Source: Puniceicoccaceae bacterium
GTDB taxonomy: Bacteria > Verrucomicrobiota > Verrucomicrobiia > Opitutales > JAFGAQ01
Assembly (NCBI GenBank): GCA_040224245.1
Contig: JBEGIR010000051.1
Location: 1-35,656 of the forward strand
Reading direction: 5' to 3'
DNA: 35,656 nt
The notes under the pieces were generated by a model that did no database searches, was not told where the DNA came from, and saw nothing but the letters and a program-made list of their open reading frames with translations. The first letter of the stretch is position 1; the number at the start of each line of letters is the position of its first letter. The translations under genes were made by a program, and so were the position numbers. This document shows, in pieces, positions 1 to 7,832 of this stretch.

Positions 1-44
1 GAATCCGCTTGATGCAGACGTTCCAATAGGTCACTTTTTTCCAT
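1..44 (-). CDS. N-terminal fragment of an unidentified protein
   Basis: An ATG on the minus strand at position 44 opens a frame that runs off the left edge, giving MEKSDLLERLHQAD. A purine-rich AGAAGGA lies about seven bases upstream of the ATG, one of the few clear ribosome binding sites in the window, which is why I accept so short a piece. Fourteen residues are too few to name a family. Confidence 0.45.
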   Translation of the reverse strand, partial: MEKSDLLERLHQAD

Positions 45-361
45 GGTGGTTTCCTTCTCTTGTTAGTTTTGCTGCCTCCAAGCTTGGTCGCTTGGGGGCG
101 GGAAACCACCTCAAAGTTTTAACAATTTTGGGGACTCTTCCCTACAAAATCCCCGACCCTTGGTGGAGACCCCTAAAACTCTGGCCTGCCAGCCGTAGCC
201 TTGGCGAAGGTTGGTGCTCAGAGAGGGATTGGCGTCGCTATCGCTCCTTTTCTCGATCCACGACACTATCGCGGCTCTCGGAACGAACCCTCTGGGTCGG
301 GTTCTTCGTCCCTCTCGCATTTAAAACTTCATGGCCTGCCAGCCGTAGCCTTGGCGAAGGT
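45..361. other. Intergenic region with a duplicated tRNA 3' end
   Basis: No convincing gene is present. The stretch holds the leader of the partial gene at the left edge and two copies of a 47-bp direct repeat listed separately. An imperfect inverted repeat built on GAACGAACCC and GGGTTCTTCG lies near 280-318. Small open frames here overlap on both strands and have no binding site or recognisable product. Confidence 0.6.
182..228. repeat. Direct repeat, distal copy, containing a tRNA-Leu 3' fragment
   Basis: A perfect 47-bp copy of 332-378, offset by exactly 150 bp. Its last 17 bases repeat the 3' end of the tRNA-Leu gene including CCA; the rest is an imperfect palindrome (CCAGCC near one end, GGTTGG near the other) of REP-like character. 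A tRNA 3' end duplicated just downstream of the intact gene is what integration or duplication at a tRNA leaves, but the 103-bp spacer is too small for a working element. Confidence 0.8.
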
Positions 362-378
362 TGGTGCTCAGAGAGGGA
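332..378. repeat. Direct repeat, proximal copy, overlapping the tRNA-Leu 3' end
   Basis: The partner of the 182-228 repeat. Positions 362-378 are the 3' end of the intact tRNA gene, and 332-361 is the REP-like palindromic segment immediately downstream of it. It could act as a processing or terminator-like structure for the tRNA transcript. Confidence 0.8.
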
Positions 379-445
379 CTCGAACCCTCACGCCGTTAAG
401 CATACGCCCCTCAAGCGTACGTGTCTACCATTCCACCACCTGAGC
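362..445 (-). tRNA. tRNA-Leu (anticodon GAG)
   Basis: The minus strand folds as a class II tRNA of 84 nt including an encoded CCA. The acceptor arm GCTCAGG pairs with TCTGAGC. The anticodon stem TACGC/GCGTA closes the loop TTGAGGG, with GAG at 412-410. A long variable arm of about 13 nt precedes the T arm GAGGG-TTCGAGT-CCCTC. The long variable arm and the anticodon both indicate leucine (CUC/CUU codons). A promoter-like pair lies just upstream. Confidence 0.95.
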
Positions 446-464
446 TGAAGTGATAAAGCAGCCG

Positions 465-492
465 ATTAAAGGCATCGTTCTTTTAATTACAA
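465..492 (-). promoter_or_regulatory. Candidate sigma-70 promoter of tRNA-Leu
   Basis: On the minus strand TTGTAA (492-487) and TTTAAT (470-465) are 16 bp apart, matching 4/6 and 5/6 of the consensus hexamers. The expected start is near 458, about 13 nt before the mature tRNA. Read by eye only. Confidence 0.45.
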
Positions 493-558
493 CCCCAAAA
501 TATTGTTATTGCAGTTAAAACGGTAATGGTTAACACCAAGGGAACAATTTAACAACGC

Positions 559-576
559 GCCAGCCCCCGCGCTGGC
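559..576 (+). promoter_or_regulatory. Stem-loop directly upstream of the 584 start codon
   Basis: GCCAGC (559-564) and GCTGGC (571-576) form a perfect 6-bp GC-rich stem with a six-base loop, ending seven bases before the ATG at 584. It occupies the place where a ribosome binding site would be, and no purine-rich site is seen. It could limit initiation or mark an unusual translation signal. Confidence 0.4.
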
Positions 577-583
577 TACTGTC

Positions 584-2491
584 ATGGCTAAAAAATCGGA
601 TTCAGAAAAAAGCTCAGCTTTTCATTCCCTCGACCTCTCCCAACTGAAGGATTTGTCATTCGGCCCCGATTGGGCGAGCGAACGCGGCAAAAAACGTGCT
701 GAGGAGTCATATCGAGACCACGACGGTAGTGATCGACGCGCTTCCCGGGGGGGTCGCCGTTCGGAAGGTCGCGGACGCGACCGACGCGGCGATATGAACC
801 GGCGCCAGGACGGAGATTCCGGTCGCCGCCGCGAGGGCAATTTCCGACGGGGCGATGACGATGCACGCTCCTCCCGTCCTCCTTTTGAACCGACAGTCGA
901 TGTCATTTTTGTCAGCCAGGACAAACCATTTGAGGTCTTGCTCAAGGCCATGCGCACGACGCACAAGACCTACGAACTCTTTGAGATCGCCCGCATCGTG
1001 CTCGGCAAGGAGAATCGCTTTGTCGCCATCCTCAGCCCCAAAGCGGATGCAGCTGAAAACAAACTCTTTGTTTCGGTACCCGACCAGATTCCCTTCCACA
1101 CGCGGGAAGAGGCCATCAATCATGTGATGTCCAACCACCTGGATCGCTGGTTCAGCATTGAAGAGATCGAAGTGGATCCCCCCAGTGGCAATTTCCAGAT
1201 GGTCAATCGCTGCAAACTGACCGGGGAATTGCTCGCTCCCCCCAATTTTCATCGCTATCAGGACATCCTGAAGGAGCACTTCGCCAAAAACATCCACAAC
1301 CTGCCGTGGGAGCGTTTTCTCGAACGCATTGAGTCCGTCAAGGAACCTGAGGTTGTACAGGAGTGGCTCGACAAGATGAAAAAAACCTTCCGCTACACGC
1401 TCAAGCAGAAGGAGGGAGATGAAAGCCCCAAGGTGGTGCTCAATGCTCTCGAAGATGTGCGCTACTACTTGACTACCGAGCGCAAAAACGAGGTATTTTC
1501 CGCTAAGGACAAGGTGCGTCTGCCGGGAGAAAAAATCGAAACACTGCCCCGCGGCGATCTTCGCCGCTCCATCGAGCGCGAACTCGAGTATCAGCGCCGC
1601 TTCCCTCTGGTCACGTCCAACCACCTGCGCGGCCGCCTGCGTCGCTGCAACCTGAATTTTTTCAAGAAGGGTTCCAAGGGCGTCACGTTTGTCTGCGCGA
1701 TCAAGCGCAAGCCTCGCTACAAGGATACAGTATTCAGTGAGAGCATTCAGGCCTTGATCGATTTTGTCACAGCGCATCCGAAGATTTCCGTGGAGGATTT
1801 GCTGCAACAGTATCAGCCTGCAGGCGTTGAATCGATCACCGAGGAAACCCAAAAGGCCGTGCTTCAGGATCTTCGCTGGCTCGTCGGAGCGGGTTATGTC
1901 ACCGAATACGGCGACAGCACGCTGTATGCGGACAAACCGCTTGATATGCTTGCCGCCGAGGATCCCAACCACAAACCCGAGGCACCCAAATCCAAGCGAA
2001 AGGGAAAATCGGGTGACGCCAAGGCTACAGCTGCACAAGGCTCTGCCTCAGCCGAAGGGGAATCGAACGCTGCAGCGGTAGATGCCGATTCTTCAGATTC
2101 TGAAAAATCAACGTCTGAGGAACCCGAATCCGCATTGTCAGATGCCAGCGCAGAGGCGCAGCCTGCCGAGCACGCACCCGCCAAACCGGAGAGCGATGCA
2201 CCGACAGCAAATGCATCTGACGACACCGATTCTGCTGAACCCGCAGCCCCATCCACTGAAAAACCGGAGGATGCGGTTGCTGAAGCGGATGATGCTACGC
2301 AGGAAGCGGAAGGAGTTTCAGCTGTTGAGCGAACTGATGTTTCCTCAGATGAAACGCAGGTTGCTGCACCGGAATCGACCGCAGAGGTTGAATCCGATGA
2401 CAATGCTGTTGGGCAATCCGAACCTTCAACGGAATCCACTGAAGAAACTCCTGCGTCAGAAAAAGCATCCGATCCCAAATCTTCCAGCTGA
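584..2491 (+). CDS. Conserved hypothetical protein with basic RG-rich N-terminus and acidic C-terminal tail
   Basis: A 635-residue protein of unknown function; it resembles proteins I recall from other Verrucomicrobiota, but I can name no domain family. Residues about 33-100 are dominated by Arg, Gly and Asp with several RG/RGG-like runs, as in RNA-binding disordered segments. Residues about 103-455 look globular and probably form the conserved core, which includes KKGSKGVTFVCA. Residues about 465-635 are a low-complexity tail of Ala, Glu, Ser, Asp and Pro, strongly acidic and surely disordered. There is no signal peptide or membrane segment, so it should be cytoplasmic. The basic-to-acidic architecture suggests RNA or ribosome association, but this is inference. 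It is transcribed alone, with a hairpin at the start codon and a candidate terminator after the stop. Confidence 0.88.
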   Translation: MAKKSDSEKSSAFHSLDLSQLKDLSFGPDWASERGKKRAEESYRDHDGSDRRASRGGRRSEGRGRDRRGDMNRRQDGDSGRRREGNFRRGDDDARSSRPPFEPTVDVIFVSQDKPFEVLLKAMRTTHKTYELFEIARIVLGKENRFVAILSPKADAAENKLFVSVPDQIPFHTREEAINHVMSNHLDRWFSIEEIEVDPPSGNFQMVNRCKLTGELLAPPNFHRYQDILKEHFAKNIHNLPWERFLERIESVKEPEVVQEWLDKMKKTFRYTLKQKEGDESPKVVLNALEDVRYYLTTERKNEVFSAKDKVRLPGEKIETLPRGDLRRSIERELEYQRRFPLVTSNHLRGRLRRCNLNFFKKGSKGVTFVCAIKRKPRYKDTVFSESIQALIDFVTAHPKISVEDLLQQYQPAGVESITEETQKAVLQDLRWLVGAGYVTEYGDSTLYADKPLDMLAAEDPNHKPEAPKSKRKGKSGDAKATAAQGSASAEGESNAAAVDADSSDSEKSTSEEPESALSDASAEAQPAEHAPAKPESDAPTANASDDTDSAEPAAPSTEKPEDAVAEADDATQEAEGVSAVERTDVSSDETQVAAPESTAEVESDDNAVGQSEPSTESTEETPASEKASDPKSSS

Positions 2492-2499
2492 AGCAGTAA

Positions 2500-2521
2500 C
2501 GGTGCGCTCAAAAGCGTGCCG
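2500..2521 (+). terminator. Candidate terminator after the 635-residue protein gene
   Basis: CGGTGCGC and GCGTGCCG pair over 8 bp (two G-U wobbles) with loop TCAAAA, nine bases after the stop. The following ATAGTTGTTT is only moderately T-rich, so termination may be weak. The convergent tsaE gene ends at 2583. Confidence 0.45.
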
Positions 2522-2582
2522 ATAGTTGTTTGACCGGAGTCAACAAGATTGGCCTGACCGTTTCAGATCCGCAATGCCCTGC

Positions 2583-3026
2583 CTACGGCTCACAGCGAAT
2601 GTGGAGTCCGTGTGTCTCGGTATTGCGGGTTAACTGCAGGGTTCGCGTGAATGGCAACATCCAGTCCGCCAAGCCGCGCTCTGGCCATTCCACAACCACC
2701 AGCCACGGGTCCTCGAGAAACTCGTCAATGAGCAGGGCCTCAGCAGCATCCCGGGAGGATAGGCGATAGCCATCCAGGTGCACCAGTTGTCGCTTGCCCC
2801 TGTGAATGCTGTAGAGGTTGAAGGTCGGACTCGTGACCGTTGCCGGGTCAATGCCCAGTCCCCTCGCAATGCCCTTCGTCAAGGTCGTCTTTCCCGCGCC
2901 AAGATCCCCCTTGAGGGCCAAAACCTGATTTGCAGGTAGTTCGCGTACGATCAATCGTCCCAGTTCAAGGGTATCGGCTTCCGTCGCGCAATTCACTCCC
3001 TTTTGAAGTTGATCAAAAATGTTCAT
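2583..3026 (-). CDS. tsaE: tRNA threonylcarbamoyladenosine biosynthesis ATPase TsaE
   Basis: A 147-residue P-loop ATPase of the TsaE/YjeE family, which drives the TsaB-TsaD transferase in making t6A at position 37 of ANN-decoding tRNAs. The Walker A motif GDLGAGKTT covers residues 40-48 (Lys46). Switch-like TSPTFNLY and later HLDGYRL and EWPERG match the family. The open frame extends further upstream inside thiL, but the family-like N-terminus MNIFDQLQKG starts at 3026 and gives the usual length. The gene overlaps the end of thiL by 14 bases, so the two are probably translationally coupled. TsaC, which makes the t6A intermediate, is encoded on the other side of the same divergent region. Confidence 0.93.
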   Translation of the reverse strand: MNIFDQLQKGVNCATEADTLELGRLIVRELPANQVLALKGDLGAGKTTLTKGIARGLGIDPATVTSPTFNLYSIHRGKRQLVHLDGYRLSSRDAAEALLIDEFLEDPWLVVVEWPERGLADWMLPFTRTLQLTRNTETHGLHIRCEP

Positions 3027-4020
3027 AGCCCTGCTTTCCAAAGGGTTGCCATGCTCCCGTCTCATCCTTGACGCAAAGCATGAAGTTCCCGGCCCGCTCC
3101 ACCACTGAACCCATGCAGGTAAGCGGTGTGGTAAAGCGCTCCGCCCACGCAGCCGAAAATGCCTCACATTCGCTATCGCGGTCCAGTGCAAAGACCAGCT
3201 CATAGTCCTCCCCATCACAGAGCGCATGCTCCCGGGCAGAACCTCCGCGTTGATCGGCCAGTTGAATCGCAGCTTCACTGATGGGAAGCGTCTCCACTTC
3301 CACACGGAAGTTGCCAACCAGAGAGGCGAGATCCTTTGCCAGGCCATCACTGACGTCCATCATCGCCTTCGCCCAACCCGTTTCACTCAGCCAGCGCCCC
3401 TCCGCAATGCGGGGTTCAAAACGCGCATGATGCCCAAGAATGCTTCCGCCCAATTCTCCCGTCACCCACAGCGTATCGCCAATGCCGACACCCTTTCGCT
3501 GAACGGGACGTTCACACATGCCCTGCAAACACAAATCGGCAATGAACACCCCGGCAGGTGCCCGGGAAATGTCCCCGCCCACAATGGACACCCCATGGAC
3601 TTGTGCCAATGCGGCAATTCCCCGATAAAATGCCTCCAGCCAAGCCAGACTCACCTCTGCACACATCCACAGGGAAACCACCGCGCGACGCGGAATGCCT
3701 CCCATTGATGCAATATCGCTCAGGTTGCGGGCGATCAATTTGCGTCCCGCCAGTTCCGGCGACACCGTATGGTCAAAATGCTCCCCCCATGCGACCCCGT
3801 CCACGGTCGTCAGCAGATAGCGATGCTCACCCGTAAGATCCGTTACCGCGCAGTCGTCCCCGATCCCACCGGGACTCACAGGGCAGACCGGACCCAGCCA
3901 TTGCTGGATCGATTCGATCAACCGCGTCTCCGAAAGCGAACGCACAGAGGCTTCGCATGCATCGGTAAAGGGACTGAAAGGTTCAGAGATCATGAGATTT
4001 GCAAATACAATTCCATTCAT
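3013..4020 (-). CDS. thiL: Thiamine-monophosphate kinase
   Basis: ThiL phosphorylates thiamine monophosphate to thiamine diphosphate in the cytoplasm, the last step of cofactor synthesis. The 335-residue product carries GIGDDCA (about 52-58), which binds metal and nucleotide, then KLIARNLSDIASMGG, VGGDISRA, the glycine-rich TGELGGS and MDVSDGLAKDL, all typical of ThiL/PurM-like kinases. Two in-frame starts are possible: 4020, used here, and MISEPF at 3993. Neither has a clear ribosome binding site, and the conserved region begins only near residue 28. The gene is followed with overlap by tsaE. Thiamine diphosphate is also the cofactor of the E1 part of the large dehydrogenase fusion in this window, though no direct link is implied. 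Confidence 0.95.
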   Translation of the reverse strand: MNGIVFANLMISEPFSPFTDACEASVRSLSETRLIESIQQWLGPVCPVSPGGIGDDCAVTDLTGEHRYLLTTVDGVAWGEHFDHTVSPELAGRKLIARNLSDIASMGGIPRRAVVSLWMCAEVSLAWLEAFYRGIAALAQVHGVSIVGGDISRAPAGVFIADLCLQGMCERPVQRKGVGIGDTLWVTGELGGSILGHHARFEPRIAEGRWLSETGWAKAMMDVSDGLAKDLASLVGNFRVEVETLPISEAAIQLADQRGGSAREHALCDGEDYELVFALDRDSECEAFSAAWAERFTTPLTCMGSVVERAGNFMLCVKDETGAWQPFGKQGYEHF

Positions 4021-4076
4021 AAATGCAAATTTGGACTTGATATGGAATCGGCAAATACCTAGCTTTATCGATTTTT

Positions 4077-4271
4077 ATGTCAGAGGAAACCAAAGATTCA
4101 CAGAGCAAGCACCCGGAAGAACTCACTTTCATGGATGCGGACCAACTGAAGCGCTTCACCACCGGCACTGGCAAGATTCTGCCACGCAAGTACACCGGAC
4201 TAAGCGCGAAGCAGCAGCGCCACATCGCCAAGGTGATCAAACGCGGGCGCAACGCATTGACCACCCTGTAA
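4077..4271 (+). CDS. rpsR: 30S ribosomal protein S18
   Basis: A 64-residue protein whose core FTTGTGKILPRKYTGLSAKQ (residues 26-45) followed by HIAKVIKRGRNALTTL is unmistakably S18, a component of the small-subunit platform that pairs with S6. It lacks the cysteines of zinc-binding S18 forms. S18 is usually encoded with rpsF, ssb or rplI; here it is alone, divergent from thiL and 72 bp ahead of tsaC, so it may be a relocated single gene or a second copy. The N-terminal 20 residues are hydrophilic and variable, as is normal for the family. Confidence 0.93.
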   Translation: MSEETKDSQSKHPEELTFMDADQLKRFTTGTGKILPRKYTGLSAKQQRHIAKVIKRGRNALTTL

Positions 4272-4343
4272 GAACAGACGGTATTCGGGCTGCCTGCCAG
4301 TTGCTGGATTTCCAGACCTGAAGAGCGCACCCGAACTCGCCTC

Positions 4344-5378
4344 ATGCATGTCTTCGCCAGCAATCCCAAAGACATCCAGGAGGTCTGTCAACTGCTACGC
4401 AAGGGCGAGGTCGTAGGTGTTCCGACGGAGACGGTTTATGGACTTGCCGCAGATGCACTCCATGCTGAAGCGGTGGATCGCATATTCCACATCAAGGGTC
4501 GGCCACTGCACAATCCCCTGATCATTCACATCGGCACTGCTTCCAGTGCCGATCGCTATGTACGGGTCAATGCAACTGCGCAACGCCTGATGGACGCCTT
4601 CTGGCCCGGTCCGCTCACACTCGTACTGCCCAAGCGAAACTGCATTCCCGACAATGTCACCGCAGGGCTTTCCACCGTTGGCATTCGATGTCCCCGGCAT
4701 CCGGCACTGCAGAAAATCCTGCAATGCCTGGACCGCCCATTGGCAGCTCCCAGCGCCAATCCATCCAACTACCTTAGCCCAACCCGGGTTGAACACGTTG
4801 TCGAACACCTGAAGGGTCGCTTGCAATGGGTTCTGGACGGAGGTCCGTGCGAGCGCGGTGTTGAATCCACCATCCTCGATCTCACAGACCCCCAGCACAT
4901 TCAACTGCTGCGCCCCGGTCCCCTTTCACTGGAATCCCTTGAGCAAGTCGCCGGTACCTCGATTGCTTCGCGGAATGAGCCTGCAACATCCGATTCGGAG
5001 GATTCCGCTGCCGCCCGCACCAGCCCCGGTCAGATGGCCCTGCACTACAGTCCCCGCACCCCACTGCGACTGCTGACAGCAGGGGCGTCCTCATCTGCCA
5101 TCGAGGCAGGAAAAGCACCCGTGGCCCGCGTCCACTTTTCCGATCAAGCGGCAGCCCACTGCTCTGAGTCTCCGACAGAACACCACTTTTTCCTCACGCA
5201 TCAGGAAGAGGCAAAGGAGGCAGAGCACAACCTCTATGCCCTGCTTCAGCAGATCGATCACGGAGATTTCTCGGAAATTCGGATTGATCCGATTCCTGAA
5301 GGCAGTGCATGGAACGCCCTGCGGGACCGACTCACGCGGGCGTCGGCCCGTCGATGCTCTCCGAACGATGAGCGTTGA
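4344..5378 (+). CDS. tsaC: L-threonylcarbamoyladenylate synthase (Sua5/YrdC/YwlC family)
   Basis: A 344-residue enzyme that makes threonylcarbamoyl-AMP from threonine, bicarbonate and ATP, the first step of t6A tRNA modification. The YrdC domain occupies about residues 8-205: PTETVYGL (27-34), KGRP (51-54), FWPGPLTLVLP, VGIRCPRHP, LAAPSANPS and ERGVESTILDL are family signatures. The C-terminal part (about 230-340), beginning SPGQMALHYSPRTPL, is the extra Sua5 domain, so this is the long Sua5 form rather than short TsaC. It probably shares transcription with rpsR. Its last 47 bases overlap the end of the convergent histidine kinase gene. Confidence 0.94.
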   Translation: MHVFASNPKDIQEVCQLLRKGEVVGVPTETVYGLAADALHAEAVDRIFHIKGRPLHNPLIIHIGTASSADRYVRVNATAQRLMDAFWPGPLTLVLPKRNCIPDNVTAGLSTVGIRCPRHPALQKILQCLDRPLAAPSANPSNYLSPTRVEHVVEHLKGRLQWVLDGGPCERGVESTILDLTDPQHIQLLRPGPLSLESLEQVAGTSIASRNEPATSDSEDSAAARTSPGQMALHYSPRTPLRLLTAGASSSAIEAGKAPVARVHFSDQAAAHCSESPTEHHFFLTHQEEAKEAEHNLYALLQQIDHGDFSEIRIDPIPEGSAWNALRDRLTRASARRCSPNDER

Positions 5379-7539
5379 GTGGAAGTTCCACCCAAAAACA
5401 ACACCCAAATCCCAACTCAGTCTCGACTCCTACCTCACCCTCGAGCATTTCGGCTATGCGTTTCACGATGCTGAGTCCCAATCCGGTCGATGACTCCCCT
5501 CCGGTGGGCCGGGAGGACAGTCTCGCGTATTTGGTGAATAGCTTCGCCTGATCTTCGTTCGACAATCCAGGACCCTCGTCCTTCACACTGATGCGCAGGC
5601 GGTCGTTGGGTGTAGCTTCGAGAGACACGCTCACCTGTGAACCGATGGGAGAATATTTGATCGCGTTGGAAATCAGGTTGTCCACGATCTGCCGAAGCAA
5701 CATCGGGTCAGTCACAAGGTTCACTGGTGCGCTACCCTGATCGAGACTGAGGTGTTGGGACTTTTCCCTGAGCACAAACTGAAAATCCCCGGTGATGCGC
5801 TCCATCAGCGACGCAACATCCGTCTCAACGGGATGCACCGCCACGACACCCTCTTCAATTCGCGAGATTTCGAGCAAGTTGGTGATGATGGCATTCATCT
5901 GCTCTGCACTGCTGATAATGGTTCGGCTCATCTCCCGAATTTCCTCTTTGGAGAGGGTATCCGATGATTCATGGATCAACTCCGCCATTCCCAGTTGTCC
6001 CATGAGCGGTGACTTGAGATCATGCGCCACCACGCCGACAATGGAGTCTTTCTCCTTATTGAGCTGCAACAGACGGTCATTGGCCGCCTGTAAGGATTCG
6101 TGGCTGCGATGGATTTCCTCCTTCTGGGCTTCGACCGCCTTTGAAAACCGGCGGACTTCATGATAGCGCATGTAAAAAACCCCCGCAACGATGAACAAAA
6201 CAAGCAGGCCCGCCATCAAGCCGTTGCGCTGAATCTGCTGCATGCGGGTTTCGTTCTCGGCTATCAACAAATCCCGCTCACTGTTGAGCGCACGCAGTGC
6301 CTCCTGCTCTGCCCTCAGCGTCGCCAATTCCTTCTGATTGTTGAGCAGCGCAATTTCCCGCCGCTGGCTTTCATTGTCATACTGAATGCTGAACAGGATG
6401 CTCTGGGAGCGCAGCTCTTCGGTCAGCAGAGCCTTCTCGATTTCCTCTTTCTGGGTTTTGAATCGAAATGCCGCTTCATAGTCGTCTCCCTGAATGCAGA
6501 CATCAATCAATGCCGAATAGGTATCCATCAACTCTGCTGGATCATTGAGTTCCTGAGCATTTTCCAATGATTGCATCAACGCATATTTTGCTTCGTCACT
6601 CTGCCCGAGCTGCACCAGCGACAGTGCCTTGAAGCGGTAGGAGCGTGCGAGAACGTATCGGTACTCATTCTGGTTTGCACGATCAAATACTTCATCCAGG
6701 TATTCGAGCGAAAGCGTTGCATTGCCCATGCGCTGTTCAAGATCGGCCAAATTGCTGAGCGTGAGCGTAATCGCATATTCCGACTCGATCGAACGCTGAT
6801 ACTCGAGTGTCTTGTCCAGATTGGCACGCGCTTCATCATAACGTCCTGCCTCCATGTATGCCACTCCCAGATTGTTCAGATAGAGGTAATAGAAGCGCTC
6901 ATCTTCTATATTCTGTTCAATCGCCTCTTCCAGAAACCGTATGGAACGATCCCAGTCCTTCATTCGCCAAAAACAGATCGCAATGCTGTTGAGCACGCGT
7001 GCCTCCATCTGACTTTGCTCAGCCTGACGGGCCAACTCCAGAGAAGCATTCAGATAATCGAGTGCCTGCTGATACTGACGCAGGGTTAGGCTAACGTTCG
7101 CACGAACCCTTAAACACTCGGACCTCAGTACCAAGTCCTCCAGATTCGACGACAACAGTCGTGCTTTCTCCGCATATTCCAAAGCAATGAATTTGTCTTC
7201 CAACCGAAGATAGGCGGATGCCAACAGATAGTAGACCTGACACTGCGCCACCGTATCTTCCACATTTTCGAGCAACTCCAGTGCTTCAAGCAGATGAGGC
7301 AGTCCCTTCTGCTGATCCGACCTGACATTGTAGAATTTCCCCAAATCAATGAGAACAGGGATGCGCTCCACACCCTGCAACTGCTCGAGTCGTTTGACCA
7401 CTGCATCCGGATCCAGATCCGGCACATCCACCGTCGAGGCAGATACTCCCAAACCGCCTATCGCAAAGCAATGCAGCAGCACCAGCCGAATCAACAGCAA
7501 CAGGAACTTGTGGAGAGAATCAAAACTGAGAACTGGCAT
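5332..7539 (-). CDS. TPR-containing transmembrane sensor histidine kinase
   Basis: A 735-residue orphan sensor kinase. The N-terminus has a hydrophobic signal-type segment (about 10-34), followed by TPR-like helical repeats to about residue 370 with recurring alternation such as LNNLGVAYMEAGRYDEA. A coiled coil precedes a transmembrane helix near 445-465. The kinase core has the H-box VVAHDLKSPL with phosphoacceptor His506, the N-box DNLISNAIKYSP, DEGPGL and GLGLSIVKRIAE. The TPR half should lie outside the cytoplasmic membrane and the kinase inside. No receiver domain or adjacent response regulator is visible. The 3' end overlaps tsaC tail to tail by 47 bp. The ligand or partner protein is unknown. 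Confidence 0.93.
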   Translation of the reverse strand: MPVLSFDSLHKFLLLLIRLVLLHCFAIGGLGVSASTVDVPDLDPDAVVKRLEQLQGVERIPVLIDLGKFYNVRSDQQKGLPHLLEALELLENVEDTVAQCQVYYLLASAYLRLEDKFIALEYAEKARLLSSNLEDLVLRSECLRVRANVSLTLRQYQQALDYLNASLELARQAEQSQMEARVLNSIAICFWRMKDWDRSIRFLEEAIEQNIEDERFYYLYLNNLGVAYMEAGRYDEARANLDKTLEYQRSIESEYAITLTLSNLADLEQRMGNATLSLEYLDEVFDRANQNEYRYVLARSYRFKALSLVQLGQSDEAKYALMQSLENAQELNDPAELMDTYSALIDVCIQGDDYEAAFRFKTQKEEIEKALLTEELRSQSILFSIQYDNESQRREIALLNNQKELATLRAEQEALRALNSERDLLIAENETRMQQIQRNGLMAGLLVLFIVAGVFYMRYHEVRRFSKAVEAQKEEIHRSHESLQAANDRLLQLNKEKDSIVGVVAHDLKSPLMGQLGMAELIHESSDTLSKEEIREMSRTIISSAEQMNAIITNLLEISRIEEGVVAVHPVETDVASLMERITGDFQFVLREKSQHLSLDQGSAPVNLVTDPMLLRQIVDNLISNAIKYSPIGSQVSVSLEATPNDRLRISVKDEGPGLSNEDQAKLFTKYARLSSRPTGGESSTGLGLSIVKRIAEMLEGEVGVETELGFGCCFWVELPLNAHRSESIDGPTPA

Positions 7540-7832
7540 GAATCAGGATGAGCAATGAAACATTGGTATTAAGCGAAGCGTCGCAAGCGCATGAAAGAGA
7601 AAGAACACTCTCTGGTGAAGCGACTTTCGATGACTTGATACCCACGATATGCACGTTTCTGATGATCGACCCAATTTTCAATGCATGAACAACAATTTTA
7701 CCCAACCGCCAATACGCCCTACTCCTGCCCATCCCAGGCAGCCAATAACGCATATTGCCTCCAAGCCGCAGAGGCCAGCCCCTGAAGTGCCTGCATCCCC
7801 AATGACCCGAACCCGCGATCCATTGAGCGCGA
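7540..7832. other. Intergenic region upstream of the TPR kinase
   Basis: About 290 bp carrying the kinase leader and the tail of the dehydrogenase fusion transcript. I see no gene. GCCTC and GAGGC near 7757-7775 could form a weak hairpin, but there is no T-run, and no confident promoter is visible. Confidence 0.5.

Noticed and set aside
92-448. Small open frames in the tRNA-Leu downstream region
   Set aside because: They consist of the 47-bp repeat and the tRNA complement translated twice; no binding site and no plausible product.
707-2038. A 443-codon open frame on the minus strand
   Set aside because: It lies entirely opposite the 635-residue gene, has no recognisable domain, and is explained by the GC-rich codon pattern of the plus-strand gene.
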